Part shown: positions 6,946-8,450 of the stretch, piece by piece
Layout of the letters: each line of letters starts with the position of its first letter
Position numbering within the stretch: position 1 is the stretch's first letter
NCBI GenBank assembly: GCA_008363265.1
Contig: RHKR01000076.1
Span: 1-8,450, forward strand
Direction: 5' to 3'
DNA: 8,450 bases
Origin: Chlorobiota bacterium
Lineage (GTDB): Bacteria > Bacteroidota > Ignavibacteria > Ignavibacteriales > Ignavibacteriaceae
Made by a program: the position numbers and the translations under genes
Notes under the pieces: generated by a model
Databases searched by the model: none
The model's input: the letters and a program-made list of their open reading frames with translations, nothing else
Told to the model about the DNA's origin: nothing

Positions 6946-8450
6946 TTATTTAATTAACGCAAATTTGCCGATATGCTCACCGACATTCGGTGCATCGACA
7001 TGGTAAATGTAAACGCCGTAAGCCGCGTCCATACCGTCATCGGTGATGAGATCCCATGAGAGGGAGCCATCGAGGTAGGTCGAGTTCTTGTAAAGCGTCT
7101 TGATAAGCTGACCGGTAACAGTGTATATCCTGATGGTACACTCTGAGGGGAGGTTCACAAAGTCGATCTTTCTTTCACCTCTACCGGTTGAGTTAAGATT
7201 TCTCTTTTCCCATGTAGCCGCGCCGAGGTAAGGGTTTGGCACCACATCAACTTTTCCAAGTTTGTCCTTGGCAAGGCTGGCGTTTACTGACGGACCCTTG
7301 GTCGAGAAGAGGAATCTGTCACCCTTCTTGAACGGCTTTGAGGTGGATATCTGATACTTGTCGCCCGCAGCCGGGTACTGAGGTGTAGCGTTCGGATCGA
7401 ATGGAGCATCATAGGAGAGGTTCCACGCGAACCTTACATTCGCGGGAGCGATCGCGCCCATGAACTCGAGAACCTGTATCTGGTCACCGATGCTGAGATT
7501 ACCCGATCCGTCGTTGTCTTTAACCGCGACTTTCGAGTACTTCTGCTCAGTCTTGTTCCATACCTTGAAGTTCACAGGGAACCTGGTATAAAGAGGAGGT
7601 GACTGGATGTAGCATGTATCCAACGGTGAATCAGAGAATGATATCTCATAGTCAGCCGGCCAGGCGATACCTCTTACGGGTGTCGGGTCGGGAGTGACAT
7701 ACATTATCAGGTTGCTTCTTCCGGTTACCCATCCTGTGAGTGAATCCGTGATAACAACGCCTGTATCATTAAGAACGCTGATCGCGATACCGTCGAATGG
7801 AGGACTGGTTCTTTCAGCTCCGAAATATGCTGTATCAACGGTCATAAGGGTGTCAGTTGCACCGTTACGGGTTCTGATGATCTTGTATGAATCGGTTGAG
7901 TATCTCGGGTACGCTGTATTCGAGTTGAACACCACTTCGTAGGAAACACCTGAAGCGACCACTGCAGGATTCAGAACGGTAAGCGCGAGCTTTCCGGTAC
8001 CGACACCCGAGGTGGCTTTGTTTATGTCGCCCTCGACATTCGGCGGAATATAACCGGCAGCCGGTGCATTTGGGGTGACTACCGCGCAGTTGATATCAAC
8101 AAACTGCAGATTGCCGGCGAAATCTTCTGTAATGATCTTGGTACATTCGGAAGGCTGCAGACCGGCGGTGCCGAAATTTGGATCGCCCATGTCGTATGAA
8201 ACGCAGGCATAATAGTAGGTCTGACCGTTGTTCACATCGGTATCGATATAAGAGTAGCGGAGACCGGAGTTGTCGCCTCTCCAGAAGTGGGCACCGTTGA
8301 TGCCGATCGGATCGGGACCTTTAATACTGTCTTTAAGATCGAACTGGGCTATCGGCTTCCAGTATTTCGCTGAACCCTTTGAGTCGGTAATGATCTTTAT
8401 ATCATTGAACTCGGGTTCGGTGCTGCGATAGATCATGTAACCCTGGAAAT
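6946..8450 (-). CDS. Large exported protein with FlgD/T9SS-like C-terminal domain (5' end beyond window)
   Basis: Only the C-terminal 500 residues are visible. The frame remains open upstream of the first visible Met (FQGYMIYRST precedes it), so the ATG at 8436 is internal and the true start is outside the window. The FQGYMIYRSTEPEF start and NGQTYYYACVSYD resemble a fibronectin-III-like unit. The middle is beta-rich with no recognised enzymatic motif. The last 99 residues begin VVPNPYLGA, continue as GERKIDFVNLP, CTIRIYTVTGQLIKTL and SWDLITDDGMDAAYGVYIYHV, and end GKFALIK. This is the FlgD-Ig-like or T9SS-type C-terminal fold common on secreted proteins of Ignavibacteria and related groups. 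Because it lies just upstream of a PorV/PorQ-family gene, a surface or outer-membrane-linked role is inferred. The specific function is not known. Confidence 0.85.
   Translation of the reverse strand, partial: FQGYMIYRSTEPEFNDIKIITDSKGSAKYWKPIAQFDLKDSIKGPDPIGINGAHFWRGDNSGLRYSYIDTDVNNGQTYYYACVSYDMGDPNFGTAGLQPSECTKIITEDFAGNLQFVDINCAVVTPNAPAAGYIPPNVEGDINKATSGVGTGKLALTVLNPAVVASGVSYEVVFNSNTAYPRYSTDSYKIIRTRNGATDTLMTVDTAYFGAERTSPPFDGIAISVLNDTGVVITDSLTGWVTGRSNLIMYVTPDPTPVRGIAWPADYEISFSDSPLDTCYIQSPPLYTRFPVNFKVWNKTEQKYSKVAVKDNDGSGNLSIGDQIQVLEFMGAIAPANVRFAWNLSYDAPFDPNATPQYPAAGDKYQISTSKPFKKGDRFLFSTKGPSVNASLAKDKLGKVDVVPNPYLGAATWEKRNLNSTGRGERKIDFVNLPSECTIRIYTVTGQLIKTLYKNSTYLDGSLSWDLITDDGMDAAYGVYIYHVDAPNVGEHIGKFALIK

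Overview
The window holds five genes, all on the minus strand: three complete genes and one incomplete gene at each end. It looks like a member of the Bacteroidota/Ignavibacteria side of the FCB group. The evidence is a type IX secretion (T9SS) type-A sorting tail on one enzyme (motif NYPNPFNG, ending KLVLLN), a PorV/PorQ-family outer-membrane barrel, a large protein with a FlgD-like tail ending GKFALIK, and start codons preceded by A-rich sequence without a Shine-Dalgarno motif. The lineage is an inference from protein style, not from a marker gene.

Layout in transcription order (right to left): (1) 8450-6946, the C-terminal 500 residues of a large exported beta-rich protein with a FlgD/T9SS-like tail; (2) 6931-5903, a PorV/PorQ-family outer-membrane protein 14 bp downstream, so probably the same operon; (3) a strong intrinsic terminator at 5895-5856; (4) 5836-4040, a GH16 lichenase-type beta-glucanase; (5) 4002-1738, a GH3 beta-glucosidase; (6) 1711-1, a GH5 glucanase with a CBM6 module, running off the left edge. 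Genes 4-6 are separated by 37 and 26 bp and look like one beta-glucan-degradation operon. Coding density is high, and no tRNA, rRNA, CRISPR array, insertion sequence or long repeat was seen. No intergenic stretch exceeds about 70 bp.

The operon reads as a division of labour. A T9SS-exported, surface-attached GH16 and a CBM6-bearing GH5 would cut beta-glucan outside the cell. A GH3 with a Sec signal but no sorting tail would finish the oligosaccharides, probably in the periplasm. No SusC/SusD pair is visible in the window.

The most interesting point is that the GH16 catalytic domain is a natural circular permutant. The segment that starts a Bacillus-type lichenase lies after the segment that ends it, as in the Fibrobacter succinogenes 1,3-1,4-beta-glucanase. 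Here the permuted domain is fused to an Ig-like domain, a malectin-like domain and a T9SS tail.
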